From assembly GCA_029556045.1 (NCBI GenBank), contig JAKQGS010000165.1:1-18144 (forward strand): 18,144 nucleotides of DNA, in the 5' to 3' direction. The stretch is from Pseudomonadota bacterium. GTDB taxonomy: Bacteria > Bdellovibrionota > Oligoflexia > Oligoflexales > Oligoflexaceae. This document shows, in pieces, positions 1-8,565 of this stretch. How positions within the stretch are numbered: position 1 is the stretch's first letter; every line of letters starts with the position of its first letter. A model generated the notes under the pieces. That model saw only the letters and a list, made by a program, of their open reading frames with translations. It did no database searches and was not told the origin of the DNA. Both the position numbers and the translations under genes were made by a program.

Positions 1-21
1 TGAAATCCCATTAAAAACTAT

Positions 22-54
22 GCCCCCAGCCCGCGTTAGACGCGGACTGGGGGC
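22..54 (-). terminator. Rho-independent terminator of the FliF/FliG-like gene
   Basis: A near-perfect hairpin has arms 22-35 and 41-54 (8 bp, one C/A mismatch at 30/46, then 5 bp) with a 5-nt loop. Read on the minus strand it begins 2 nt after the TGA stop at 57-59. It is followed by TAG and a run of five T (complement of 14-18), as expected for an intrinsic terminator of the minus-strand gene. Confidence 0.88.
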
Positions 55-56
55 TA

Positions 57-1901
57 TCAAGCGGACTCGGTGCTCGCGGTCAGCCAACGGTTCGACCGCG
101 CGATAGCCCCTTGGCTATCCACACATTTGGCGGAAGACCCGATTTTTTTAACACTTTCAAGTCGCTCCTGTTGCTGGCTACTGAATTTTTCCTGGGCTCG
201 CTTGAGAGTTTCAGGAAGATCATCGGCTTTAGCCGAGTCAACCATCTTTAATATTTCGATGATTTTGGCCTTTTCGTCTTCTTCTGATGTGGATTCGATA
301 ATTTGCACAATGCGCGATGGGGTGAATAGGGCAAGGAAAGTCACCTGATCCTCGTTGGATAGTTGGAGAACCAGACCTCTCAGTTGTGCTGTGGTGAGCT
401 TGGTGATCCACGAAGCTCCTTTCAGGGTCAGCAGAGGGGAGTCCGTGAATTCATCGAGAGAAATCTTACCGTAGAATGACTCCAGAGCTTTGCCCCGACT
501 GGCCTGTGCTTCTCCGAGTGCACCATCTCGTGCCAAGAAGCTCCTGATTTTGCCAAGGTCCTCGATGGAAATAGCTTCGACGAGTAGTCGCGCCGTTTCA
601 GGTTTTACACTAACCAGGATTGAAGCTGCAAATAGTACCTGTTTATTGACCATATCAAGGAAATGGCGATAAAACCCAAAGTTGTTTTCACCTGTGAGAA
701 CTTCGATCTTTTCTTCTACGAGGGTTAAAAACTGCTTGTAACGTTCATCTTGAATGATGTCCTGTGGTCCACCCGAAACTCCGACCCCGCCTGCTGTCGT
801 TCCTCCGGAAGTGTCCCCATTCGTTTCAGCTCCCTTACCTGCGCTATCGGCCCCTCCTACCGCAGCGCCGCTACCTGAGGTTTTTAAGGCTTCTCCAAGC
901 CCTTGCATGCTGGTTGAAATCGCGCTGAGTCCTTTTTTATGTGATCCCCCAAGTAGAATTCCTAAAAGGACCAGACCCAGTAAGGCCATCAAAGATAGGA
1001 TTGAAAGTTGGAAGTCTTTGAGTAAGTCGACGATGGTTTTGGACGCTTCTGCAGATTTGCCTTCCGGTGAGGCATTGGCTTTATCATCCTTTTTTTCCTC
1101 TGCTTTTTCGTTCCTCTGCAGGAGGCTTTGCTGCTCTTTGAGTTTGTTTTCCAAATTCAGACGCTCTTGGCGAAATTGCTCATTTAGCTCGGCTTCTTTC
1201 TTTGAAGCTTCGAATTTCTGCCGTTCGAGCTCAAGCCGTGCACGTTCGTTTTCGATGCGTACGGACTCCGACGGATCTTGTGGTACTGGTGATGCTGGCG
1301 TTTGTGGCTGGTTTGTTAGAGGAGTATCGTGTTGGGACGTTTCCTCTAATTTTTTTTCCGGCGTAGGTTGAGGCATGGTAGCGATTGGATCGACCTTAGG
1401 TTTTACGAGTTTGGCGGTCGTCGTTTTAAGAATTTTTTTTTGATCGTCGATATTGAGTTTAAGTTTAATTTTTTTCGTCACCAGCGTGACAGTTTCTTCC
1501 GATACCGACTCGTCAAAAGCGATTTCGATTTCATAGGAGGCTTGCAGGAGGTCGTCCTCACTGCTTTTACTCAGGAGTCGTTCCAAAACGCCGGGTTCGA
1601 CTTTTACGGTTGAATAGGGCAGCTGTCCGCCTTTTGGAGCAGTGCCACTGTCTTGATTGGGGGGTAAAGCCGTAACTTTTACAATAGTGACCACATGTTG
1701 GGGCTCTATGAGTGGGCCAATCAATTTTTTCACCGTATCTTCGATACGATACTCCAATTCGGCTTTATAACTAGCATCCGAAGCTCCCGCGCGCTGGGGT
1801 GTGATGAAGCATGCGAGCAAAGAAAACCAAATCGCCCAAAATTGAGAGGACGTAGCATATGCAAAAACGCTTTTTTTGAGATCGCTAAGCATGCGTTTCA
1901 T
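57..1901 (-). CDS. FliF/FliG-like membrane protein with coiled coil (putative ring/switch fusion)
   Basis: The frame is open from an ATG at 1964 (635 residues). I prefer the ATG at 1901 (residue 22 of the long form) because it gives a more normal signal peptide and because a TATAAT lies 8 nt before the 1964 ATG. Neither start has a good ribosome site; an ATG at 1892 is a third option. Long-form numbering: signal peptide about 22-62 (hydrophobic 42-54, cleavage near AGA|SDA). Residues 66-185 resemble the FliF RBM3 domain (a YRIEDTVKKLIGP-type segment, then paired beta-strand stretches). A Pro/Thr linker spans 190-235 and a charged coiled coil 235-295. One membrane helix lies at about 320-339 and a Gly/Ser linker at 362-400. 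Residues 402-595 are helical with FliG-like repeats (pattern KPETARLLVEAI). Inferred topology is periplasmic N-terminus and cytoplasmic C-terminus. The family assignment is motif-based and moderate; the topology is firmer. No other flagellar gene is visible nearby. Confidence 0.8.
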   Translation of the reverse strand: MKRMLSDLKKSVFAYATSSQFWAIWFSLLACFITPQRAGASDASYKAELEYRIEDTVKKLIGPLIEPQHVVTIVKVTALPPNQDSGTAPKGGQLPYSTVKVEPGVLERLLSKSSEDDLLQASYEIEIAFDESVSEETVTLVTKKIKLKLNIDDQKKILKTTTAKLVKPKVDPIATMPQPTPEKKLEETSQHDTPLTNQPQTPASPVPQDPSESVRIENERARLELERQKFEASKKEAELNEQFRQERLNLENKLKEQQSLLQRNEKAEEKKDDKANASPEGKSAEASKTIVDLLKDFQLSILSLMALLGLVLLGILLGGSHKKGLSAISTSMQGLGEALKTSGSGAAVGGADSAGKGAETNGDTSGGTTAGGVGVSGGPQDIIQDERYKQFLTLVEEKIEVLTGENNFGFYRHFLDMVNKQVLFAASILVSVKPETARLLVEAISIEDLGKIRSFLARDGALGEAQASRGKALESFYGKISLDEFTDSPLLTLKGASWITKLTTAQLRGLVLQLSNEDQVTFLALFTPSRIVQIIESTSEEDEKAKIIEILKMVDSAKADDLPETLKRAQEKFSSQQQERLESVKKIGSSAKCVDSQGAIARSNRWLTASTESA

Positions 1902-1972
1902 TCCGGCTTTGGTACGCGACAAAGTTGGATCAAGTGAGGAGCAGGGCGACTTCGTTGAATGCATCAGCTTAG

Positions 1973-1978
1973 ATTATA
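1973..1978 (-). promoter_or_regulatory. Candidate -10 box (TATAAT) for the FliF/FliG-like gene
   Basis: The minus strand reads a perfect TATAAT here. The hexamer 17 nt upstream (CATACA) is a poor -35 match. Transcription from it would begin at or next to the ATG at 1964. It would give a leader of about 60 nt for the ATG at 1901, which favours the internal start. Single-motif evidence only. Confidence 0.4.
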
Positions 1979-2156
1979 TCCCAGGCTTTACAAAATGTAT
2001 GCGAGTCAGGTCTTCTCGTCATGGAAGGTGTTAAATAGATGGGAGAAAATAGGCAAAACAGCCAAAGAGGCAAATCTAGGGATAGAAGGCTGGGCAAATT
2101 CTGATCATTTCCTTTGGCAGACCTTTTTTTATACTTAGATTACCACCCCGTGTATG
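1979..2156. other. Divergent intergenic region between the minus gene and the Trp-rich gene
   Basis: This AT-rich spacer must hold the promoters of both divergent genes. For the plus strand, TTGGCA (2114-2119) and TAGATT (2136-2141) are 16 nt apart and could form a sigma70-type promoter. A 7-bp inverted repeat, GCCAAAG at 2061-2067 and CTTTGGC at 2112-2118, spans the region. Nothing else is recognisable. Confidence 0.4.
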
Positions 2157-2163
2157 AGGAGGT
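2157..2163 (+). promoter_or_regulatory. Ribosome binding site (AGGAGGT) for the Trp-rich gene
   Basis: A full AGGAGGT lies 12 nt upstream of the ATG at 2176. The spacing is long, but the motif is the best match to the anti-Shine-Dalgarno consensus in this region. It supports the gene being translated despite its lack of recognisable homology. Confidence 0.6.
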
Positions 2164-2175
2164 CGGAAAAGGGCC

Positions 2176-3804
2176 ATGGCGATTAATCGCTTTCATCTGC
2201 ACAAACTCATGAATAAAACCGCTCAACCACCGGCGGACGGTCCTGTCTATTATGGTGGGATGTCCAGGTCCCTAGGTCCGATACTCTACCCGTCAAATGG
2301 CGAGCGCGAGCGCATCAATCTGCAAGACTTTCGCGAACAACTTGTTTCTTCCAATCACCAGCAAAGACATCTGGGACAAATGCCCATCCAGGGCACACCC
2401 AACATTTCAATGTTTCAAGGGCCGAAGGCACCCGTGTCATCGCATAGAAATCTAGGAGCAGCCCCTGTAACTGTGATAGATGTTCACCCCCTGTCACTGC
2501 CCCCATTAACGGGGACCAATGATAGCCAGGAAAACCGTGGTTCCTCTCCAGCAACTGAAGTCGCTTCGGCTGGCATGGCTTCCCTTTGTGGTTTGCATCA
2601 AGCCAAGTCATTGCGTCTCTTTGATTGGGGGCGTTGGATCAAACTCGAATACCAGCGCATGAGTCCTCGTGGGTGGAAGAATTGGATTCTGGCTATGTTG
2701 GGATCCTGGGTACCGCAAGATGATTATACTGCGTGGCAGTTAGACTACTTTGGGTCCGCAGCTTTTTTGCCGCCCTATCCGCAAAAAATTTGCCGAGTCT
2801 TCCGGATGAACTGGTTAGGAGCTGGGGACTTGGGATGGAAATGGGAGAAGTATCAATCTCCCTTGCCTAAAGTCCCTCCGCAAAATATCAACGTCGCACA
2901 AGGACCCTCAAAAACACCGCAAAACAGCGGAGAATTGCGGAAAAGTCCGGGTGAGCGAGGACAAATACCGGTTGAAACATTGTCGCACAAAGAGGTAGCT
3001 GTGAAACAGCTCCCACAGGCATCGACAAAGCCTCGCTCGATGACGCAGACATTACCGCTTGAGCAGGAAACGTTAGTGGTTAAACCCGTGGGACACCTAA
3101 GGTGTATCCAGGAAAACCGCCTCATGCGCGATATTGAAAAATTCAGCGTGGCCATGCAGAAACTCAAGCAACATAGTCGTATTCATGATCGAACGGCTGC
3201 GGTTGTTGATCAGGTGAGTGATCATCTGCCATTGGGTCAACCGTCGAAGCAAGTCAAAAGTATGGAACGAACAGCCATTCAGTTGGCGCGCCCAGCACCT
3301 CAGGTTTCTCAGCAAAGTCCGGCGTTGAAAGCCAGTATGATGGCGGCGGTATCATCAAAACAATACCGATCCACCAGCCATCCTCCGGGGCTATCTCACG
3401 CAATGGATCACACGTTGCTCCGCAAAGCATCCGGACTTGACGCAGTTGTCTGTCAACCGCAATCTTCGCTCAAGATCATGGTGCGCGTATTGCTGCCGGT
3501 TGGTTCTGGCTGGCAAAATTGGGTGCAGGAATCCTTGTTTAATTTATTCTACCTCGCACGATTGCCGCTGGATGCCTCAATCTACCAAGGAGTTAAGTCC
3601 CTTTGGTTTTGGTCATCTTACCAATCCTATGCCCATGGTTTGGTCGCCTTAATGGAAGAGGTGGGGCGTATCCATGGTATACACGTCGCAAAGGTACCAC
3701 GTATCCTTATGTGGGTACCGCCGCTTTTTGCTATAGCTTTTCAAATGCAATTCAATCGATTTTCTCGCGTCTTTAAACGCAGTGGCAGATCTTTGGCATC
3801 TTAA
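2176..3804 (+). CDS. Orphan Trp-rich basic protein, 542 aa, function unknown
   Basis: I do not recognise a family. No signal peptide is visible. Residues 1-140 and 225-430 are low-complexity, rich in Pro, Gln, Ser and Lys, and probably disordered. Two better-ordered Trp/Tyr-rich segments stand out, at about 145-223 and 430-490. They share a GW(K/Q)NW(I/V) motif at 166-171 and 445-450, followed by similarly spaced aromatic residues, which suggests an internal duplication. A hydrophobic stretch at about 508-526 could associate with a membrane, and the C-terminus is basic. AGGAGGT at 2157-2163 supports the ATG. The gene is divergent from the FliF/FliG-like gene and 241 nt upstream of the topoisomerase genes. 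Coding is supported by the long uninterrupted frame and the ribosome site. Function is open; a scaffold or surface-associated role is only a guess. Confidence 0.72.
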   Translation: MAINRFHLHKLMNKTAQPPADGPVYYGGMSRSLGPILYPSNGERERINLQDFREQLVSSNHQQRHLGQMPIQGTPNISMFQGPKAPVSSHRNLGAAPVTVIDVHPLSLPPLTGTNDSQENRGSSPATEVASAGMASLCGLHQAKSLRLFDWGRWIKLEYQRMSPRGWKNWILAMLGSWVPQDDYTAWQLDYFGSAAFLPPYPQKICRVFRMNWLGAGDLGWKWEKYQSPLPKVPPQNINVAQGPSKTPQNSGELRKSPGERGQIPVETLSHKEVAVKQLPQASTKPRSMTQTLPLEQETLVVKPVGHLRCIQENRLMRDIEKFSVAMQKLKQHSRIHDRTAAVVDQVSDHLPLGQPSKQVKSMERTAIQLARPAPQVSQQSPALKASMMAAVSSKQYRSTSHPPGLSHAMDHTLLRKASGLDAVVCQPQSSLKIMVRVLLPVGSGWQNWVQESLFNLFYLARLPLDASIYQGVKSLWFWSSYQSYAHGLVALMEEVGRIHGIHVAKVPRILMWVPPLFAIAFQMQFNRFSRVFKRSGRSLAS

Positions 3805-4032
3805 ACGGAGCAGCGTTAAGAAACTATTATAGACATCGTCTGACTGCGCAGATCTCCTTCAAATCCTGATCACCTTCTGCTCTAAAATTAGGCAATAGGT
3901 GGTCGTTCCCTTTACATTCACCTGCCTATGCCTTCAGCAAACCCGCTGAAATATTTGGGGACTTTTTGATTAAGTCTTTTCTTCCCCCGTGATTCTCGCT
4001 ATTTATAAGGGTTATCAATCATGTCCTAAAGT
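3805..4032. other. Intergenic leader of the topoisomerase operon
   Basis: The spacer before the topoisomerase start has no clear terminator for the upstream gene. TATAAG at 4004-4009 is a candidate -10 box without a good -35. It would give a leader of about 30 nt to the GTG at 4046. Together with the ribosome site this argues against the longer frame that opens at the GTG at 3989. Confidence 0.35.
3889..3928. other. Bulged hairpin in the topoisomerase upstream region
   Basis: Arms TAGGC (3889-3893) plus AGGTG (3897-3901) pair with CACCT (3919-3923) plus GCCTA (3924-3928), leaving a 3-nt bulge and a 17-nt loop. There is no T-run after it, so it is not a standard terminator. It may be chance or a regulatory structure. 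Confidence 0.3.
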
Positions 4033-4040
4033 AAAGGGGG
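4033..4040 (+). promoter_or_regulatory. Ribosome binding site that sets the parE start
   Basis: AAAGGGGG lies 5 nt before the GTG at 4046. No comparable motif precedes the upstream in-frame GTG at 3989. The first 19 codons of the longer frame are also unlike anything expected at the ParE N-terminus. Confidence 0.65.
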
Positions 4041-4045
4041 CTATT

Positions 4046-5947
4046 GTGACGGTTTCGAGTCACCGTGCGAAAAAGTCTGTTGCAACCGAAGAAGCCCAAT
4101 ATAACGAAGATCATATCCGGTCACTGGATTGGAAGGAACACATCCGCATGCGGCCGGGCATGTACATCGGCAAACTAGGGGATGGCTCCGCACCGGATGA
4201 CGGGATCTATGTCCTGCTTAAGGAGGTGGTCGATAACTGCATCGACGAGTTTGTTATGGGGGCCGGCAAAAAGATTGAGATCAGCCTGCGGGAGCGGGGG
4301 GTTATGGTCCGGGATTATGGTCGCGGTATTCCCCTCGGTAAAGTCATTGAATGTGTGTCCCGCATCAACACCGGTGGCAAATACGATTCCCGCGCCTTTA
4401 AAAAATCGGTGGGACTGAACGGGGTTGGCACTAAGGCGGTTAACGCCCTGTCCCAGCGTTTTGTGGTGCGGTCGTTTCGCGACAATCAGGTGAAAGAAGC
4501 ACAGTTCCTGCGCGGGGAGCTGGTGAAAGACCAGCCTCTGCAAAAAACCTCAGAAGCCAACGGTACCGAAGTGGTGTTTGAACCGGACGATACAATCTTT
4601 CGGGATTTCGCTTTTGTGCCGGAATATATCGAGACCATGATCTGGAACTATGCGTTCCTTAATCCCGGGTTGGAGATTGTTTTTAACGGCCAAACCTATC
4701 TCTCCAAAAACGGTCTGCTGGATCTGCTGGAGCGCAATACGGGTGGCGAGGAAATCCGTTATCCCATCATCCATCTCAAAGGGGAGGATGTGGAGATCGC
4801 CTTCACCCATGGCAATCAATATGGGGAGGAGCACTACACCTTTGTCAACGGCCAGCACACCACCATGGGGGGGACCCATCAGCAAGCCTTCAAAGAAGGT
4901 TTGGTGAAAACCCTGCGGGAGTTTTACAAGAAGGATTATGATGCAGCGGACATCCGCTCCGGCCTGATTGCCGCCATCAGTGTCAAGGTGCAGGAACCGG
5001 TGTTTGAATCCCAGACCAAAACCAAACTGGGCTCGCTCACCATGTTCCCCGAAGGGCCTACCATCCGCGGTTTTGTGATGGATTTTCTTAAAAAAGAACT
5101 GGATAACACCCTGCACCGGCAGCCGGAAGTGGCCATCATCCTGCAACAGCGCATCCTGCAGTCCGAGCGGGAGCGCAAAGAGATGGCTGGCATCAAAAAA
5201 ATCGCCACCGAGCGGGCCAAAAAAGCCAGTCTGTTCAATAAAAAACTGCGGGACTGCCGGGTGCACCTCACCAGCAATAAAAAGGAAGCGGAGTCATCGA
5301 TGATTTTCATCACCGAAGGGGACTCCGCCAGCGGTTCGCTGACCAAGGCGCGGGATGTCATGACCCAGGCGGTGTTTAGTCTGCGGGGTAAGCCCCTGAA
5401 CAGCTTTGGTCTCACCAAAAAGATCGTGTACGAAAACGAGGAGTTTAACCTCGTGCAGCACGCACTCAATATCGAAGATGGCATTGAAAACCTGCGGTAT
5501 AACAAAATCGTCATTGCGACTGACGCTGACGTGGACGGCATGCATATCCGGCTGCTTCTTATGACCTTTTTCCTGCAGTTTTTTCCGGAGCTGGTGCGCA
5601 AGGGACATGTCTATATTCTGCAAACGCCGCTCTTTCGGGTGCGCAACAAGCAGAAAACCATCTACTGCTTTGACGAGCGGGAGAAGGACAGTGCCCTACG
5701 GGAGTTAGGTGGGAATCCCGAAATCACCCGTTTCAAAGGTCTTGGTGAAATTTCACCGGAAGAATTCGGGCAGTTCATCGGCAAGGACATCCGCCTGGAG
5801 CCGGTGCTTTTATCCCACAAGACTTCGGTGCAGGGCTTGCTCCGTTATTTTATGGGTAAGAACTCGCAGGAACGCCAGGACTTCATCATCGACAATCTAA
5901 GAAACGACGAACTTACCTGGGAAGGGGGCGACTCCCATGTCGGATAA
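4046..5947 (+). CDS. parE: DNA topoisomerase IV subunit B (ParE, Bacteroidota-like type)
   Basis: This is the ATPase and TOPRIM subunit of a type IIA topoisomerase, which with the ParC-like product of the next gene passes one DNA duplex through another to unlink chromosomes. The protein is 633 aa from the GTG at 4046. The GHKL ATPase part shows EVVDNCIDE (about 60-68, general-base Glu and Mg-binding Asn), DYGRGIP (about 90) and a [16 protein letters not shown] nucleotide-lid segment (about 121-136). The transducer part carries a QTKTKLG segment (about 322-328). The TOPRIM part has the acidic EGDSASGS near 424 and DADVDG near 493, and the tail has KGLGEI near 564. There is no insert typical of proteobacterial GyrB. 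The [16 protein letters not shown] and [19 protein letters not shown] wording matches what I remember of Bacteroidota ParE. It overlaps the next gene by 11 nt. ParE is preferred to GyrB because of the partner's C-terminus and the sequence type. Confidence 0.93.
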   Translation: MTVSSHRAKKSVATEEAQYNEDHIRSLDWKEHIRMRPGMYIGKLGDGSAPDDGIYVLLKEVVDNCIDEFVMGAGKKIEISLRERGVMVRDYGRGIPLGKVIECVSRINTGGKYDSRAFKKSVGLNGVGTKAVNALSQRFVVRSFRDNQVKEAQFLRGELVKDQPLQKTSEANGTEVVFEPDDTIFRDFAFVPEYIETMIWNYAFLNPGLEIVFNGQTYLSKNGLLDLLERNTGGEEIRYPIIHLKGEDVEIAFTHGNQYGEEHYTFVNGQHTTMGGTHQQAFKEGLVKTLREFYKKDYDAADIRSGLIAAISVKVQEPVFESQTKTKLGSLTMFPEGPTIRGFVMDFLKKELDNTLHRQPEVAIILQQRILQSERERKEMAGIKKIATERAKKASLFNKKLRDCRVHLTSNKKEAESSMIFITEGDSASGSLTKARDVMTQAVFSLRGKPLNSFGLTKKIVYENEEFNLVQHALNIEDGIENLRYNKIVIATDADVDGMHIRLLLMTFFLQFFPELVRKGHVYILQTPLFRVRNKQKTIYCFDEREKDSALRELGGNPEITRFKGLGEISPEEFGQFIGKDIRLEPVLLSHKTSVQGLLRYFMGKNSQERQDFIIDNLRNDELTWEGGDSHVG

Positions 5948-8525
5948 TCATAACGAAATGGAACCGCAGGCGGAAAGTCCCATGGATCTGCCGGTCAGTA
6001 CCCCAGCCGCTGGCGGTGGTGGTGGTCGCAGTGGAGCCGAATTTAACCCATCCTTTGCCGGTGGCGGTGACGGCGATGGGCATGATGCCTTCCATGTGGA
6101 AGCCATGTACCGCGATTGGTTTTTGGAATATGCCAGTTATGTGATATTGGATCGCGCCGTTCCTGCCATCGAAGACGGTTTGAAGCCGGTGCAGCGACGC
6201 ATCCTCCACGCTCTGAATGAGCTGGACGATGGTCGCTTTAATAAAGCCGCCAACGTCATCGGCCACACCATGCGTTATCATCCCCACGGGGATGCCGCCA
6301 TCCAGGACGCCATGGTCAAGTTGGGACAAAAGGAACTGTTGATCGACACCCAGGGTAACTGGGGAAATGTGGCCACCGGCGACTCTGCGGCAGCGCCGCG
6401 GTACATTGAAGCCCGATTATCCAAGTTGGCCAAAGCCATTCTGTTTCAGGCGGACCTCACGGAGTGGCTGCCATCCTATGATGGGCGTAACAAGGAACCC
6501 AAGGTCCTGCCGGTTAAATTCCCGCTGCTGCTTAACCAGGGGGTGGAAGGCATCGCGGTGGGTTTGGCCACCAAGATTTTGCCCCATAACTTTGTAGAGT
6601 TGATCAAGGCTTCTGTTGCGGTTCTCAAGGGCAAGAGCTTTGAATTGTATCCGGATTTCCAGACCGGCGGCATCATCGATGTCAGCGGTTATAAAGACGG
6701 GGAGCGGGGCGGTAAGGTTCGCATCCGTTCGGTGATCGAGATCCTGGATTCCAAAACACTCAAGATTTCAGAAATCCCCTATGGTACCACAACCGCATCG
6801 GTGATCGACAGCATCCTGGCGGCCAATGACAAGGGTAAGATCAAAGTCAAAAAGGTTGAGGACAATACCGCCCAGAACGTGGAGATCCTGGTGCATCTGG
6901 CGCCGGGTGTGTCGCCGGAACTCACTGTGGATGCCCTTTATGCGGTAAGTGACTGTGAGGTATCGATCTCCCCCAATTCCTGCGTGATCCGCGAGGGTAA
7001 ACCCCATTTCTGTGGCGTGTCCGAGCTGTTGAAAGTTTCCGTGGATCGTACGGTATCCCTGCTGGAACGGGAGCTGCAGATCGAACGGCAGGATCTGGAG
7101 AACAAACTCCACCATGCCAGCCTGGAAAAAATCTTTATCGAAAACCGGGTCTACCGCAAGATCGAGGAGTCTGCCACCTGGGATGAGGTGATTGCCGCCA
7201 TTCACAAGGGCATGAAACCCTATGCTTCCAAGATGTTCCGCCCCATGACGGATGACGATGCCGCCAAACTGACGGAAATCAAAATCAAGCGGATCAGTAA
7301 ATTTGACGGTGAGCGGGCGGATGAAGCGATTGCCAAACTGGAAGGTCAGCTGGCGCAGGTCAAACATCACCAGGCCAATCTGATCGAGTATGCGATCGAG
7401 CACTATCAGGGTCTGTTGAAAGAATATGGCAAGGGACGCGAACGGCGCACCCGCATCGAGTCGTTTGCCACCATCAAGCAGGCGGACGTGGTGATTGCGG
7501 ATCAGAAACTCTATGTGGATCGCAAGGAAGGATTTGTCGGCACCGGCGTCAAAAACGGTGAATTCGTGGCGGAATGCTCGTCACTGGATGAAGTTCTCAC
7601 TATTCGCCGCGATGGCACCTTTAGCGTGGTCAAGGTGGCGGATAAGGCTTTTGTGGGGGCGGACATCCTGTATGCGGGTGTTTTCAAACGCAACGACGAG
7701 CGGTGCATTTACCACTTGCTCTATAAAGACGGCAAAACTGGCAAGGTGATGGGCAAACGCTTTACCATCATGTCCATCTCCCGCGACAAAGAGTACGATC
7801 TGACCAAAGGCCACAAGGGCACTAAGGTTCTGTACCTGTCGGTCAACCCCCATGGTGAGAGCGAAAAAGTGCGTATGGAGTTTGTCTCCCGCACCGGCCT
7901 GAAGTTTGATCCGATGGTGGTGGATTTTGGCGAAATGGAAATCAAGGACCGCAAGGTGGCTGGTCAGGTGCTGGCGGAAGAGCCGGTCAAAGCGGTGACC
8001 CGCATCGAGAGGGGGCAGTCCACTCTGGCGGCTCAGAAACTGTGGTTTGATAAAGCGGATGGCCGTTTGAATACGGAAGGACGGGGTCGTCTATTGGGTG
8101 AGTTCCAGGCCGACGACAAAATTCTGGTCCTGTATCAGACGGGGGCACTGGAAATCAGCGGATGCGAGCCCGGCCACTATTACGGCAGCGAAGTGCTGGC
8201 GATGCAGAAATTCAACCCCGGTGCCGTGGTGACCGCCGTTTACGTCGATGGCAACCGTCAGGAAGTGTACGCGAAACGGTTCCCCTTGGAGGGCATCACC
8301 GCCGGCAAACGGGAAAGTTTTATCACGGACAACAAGGATTCCAAGCTGTTGCTGGCCACCATGCATAAGGCGCCGATGGTGCGGGTGGAGTTCAAGAAAA
8401 AGCGAGGCCAGGCGGAAGCCGTCAAACAGGTGCTGAAACTGGTGGAATTTGCTCCCGTCAAGGGGATCAAAGCGCTGGGACGCAGTATCGGCGACGGTGA
8501 GATCAAGAATATTGAATTGATTTAA
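5937..8525 (+). CDS. parC: DNA topoisomerase IV subunit A (ParC, Bacteroidota-like type)
   Basis: This is the DNA breakage-reunion subunit, 862 aa. Its ATG lies inside the last codons of parE (11-nt overlap), so translation is probably coupled. Residues 1-50 are a Gly/Ser-rich extension not needed for the core. The winged-helix/tower core follows, with [17 protein letters not shown] (75-90), [14 protein letters not shown] (114-127) and the catalytic tyrosine Y156 in an [10 protein letters not shown] context. The isoleucine that bends DNA is plausibly in the LPHN-preceding segment. A coiled-coil tower lies at about 370-490, then a beta-pinwheel-like C-terminal domain at about 510-855. I see no GyrA box (QRRGGKG), which argues against gyrase. 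The position equivalent to E. coli GyrA Ser83 is Ala120, while the Asp87 equivalent is kept (D124). Databases often name this type 'DNA gyrase/topoisomerase IV subunit A'. Confidence 0.93.
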   Translation: MSDNHNEMEPQAESPMDLPVSTPAAGGGGGRSGAEFNPSFAGGGDGDGHDAFHVEAMYRDWFLEYASYVILDRAVPAIEDGLKPVQRRILHALNELDDGRFNKAANVIGHTMRYHPHGDAAIQDAMVKLGQKELLIDTQGNWGNVATGDSAAAPRYIEARLSKLAKAILFQADLTEWLPSYDGRNKEPKVLPVKFPLLLNQGVEGIAVGLATKILPHNFVELIKASVAVLKGKSFELYPDFQTGGIIDVSGYKDGERGGKVRIRSVIEILDSKTLKISEIPYGTTTASVIDSILAANDKGKIKVKKVEDNTAQNVEILVHLAPGVSPELTVDALYAVSDCEVSISPNSCVIREGKPHFCGVSELLKVSVDRTVSLLERELQIERQDLENKLHHASLEKIFIENRVYRKIEESATWDEVIAAIHKGMKPYASKMFRPMTDDDAAKLTEIKIKRISKFDGERADEAIAKLEGQLAQVKHHQANLIEYAIEHYQGLLKEYGKGRERRTRIESFATIKQADVVIADQKLYVDRKEGFVGTGVKNGEFVAECSSLDEVLTIRRDGTFSVVKVADKAFVGADILYAGVFKRNDERCIYHLLYKDGKTGKVMGKRFTIMSISRDKEYDLTKGHKGTKVLYLSVNPHGESEKVRMEFVSRTGLKFDPMVVDFGEMEIKDRKVAGQVLAEEPVKAVTRIERGQSTLAAQKLWFDKADGRLNTEGRGRLLGEFQADDKILVLYQTGALEISGCEPGHYYGSEVLAMQKFNPGAVVTAVYVDGNRQEVYAKRFPLEGITAGKRESFITDNKDSKLLLATMHKAPMVRVEFKKKRGQAEAVKQVLKLVEFAPVKGIKALGRSIGDGEIKNIELI

Positions 8526-8556
8526 ACTTTGTTTCACCCCGCAATAGGGTGAGCAT

Positions 8557-8560
8557 GAGG
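8557..8560 (+). promoter_or_regulatory. Ribosome binding site of the amidinotransferase-like gene
   Basis: GAGG lies 5 nt before the ATG at 8566 and 31 nt after the parC stop. Only a weak 5-bp hairpin (8535-8539 with 8547-8551) without a T-run lies between the genes, so cotranscription with parE-parC is plausible. Confidence 0.55.
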
Positions 8561-8565
8561 TTGGT

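Noticed and set aside
754..1371. 205-codon plus-strand open frame
   Set aside because: It lies antisense inside the FliF/FliG-like gene, is rich in Ser/Pro/Arg from a shadow frame, and has no ribosome site or recognisable motif.
2061..2130. Inverted repeat GCCAAAG/CTTTGGC followed by seven T as a plus-strand terminator
   Set aside because: No plus-strand gene lies upstream, and the 44-nt loop is too long for an intrinsic terminator.
3989..4045. Upstream extension of parE from the GTG at 3989
   Set aside because: No ribosome site precedes it, a likely -10 box lies inside it, and AAAGGGGG sits just before the GTG at 4046.
4550..5266. 238-codon minus-strand open frame
   Set aside because: Complete antisense shadow of parE, whose domains are unmistakable in the plus frame; high His/Phe/Gly content is typical of antisense frames.
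6768..7403. 211-codon minus-strand open frame
   Set aside because: Antisense shadow of parC with no start signal or family resemblance.
4046..8525. Calling the pair DNA gyrase (gyrB-gyrA)
   Set aside because: No GyrA box is visible in the C-terminal domain and the sequence type matches topoisomerase IV of Bacteroidota. I cannot exclude that it supercoils DNA.
8535..8551. Terminator between parC and the amidinotransferase-like gene
   Set aside because: The stem is only 5 bp with a 7-nt loop and has no T-run on either strand.
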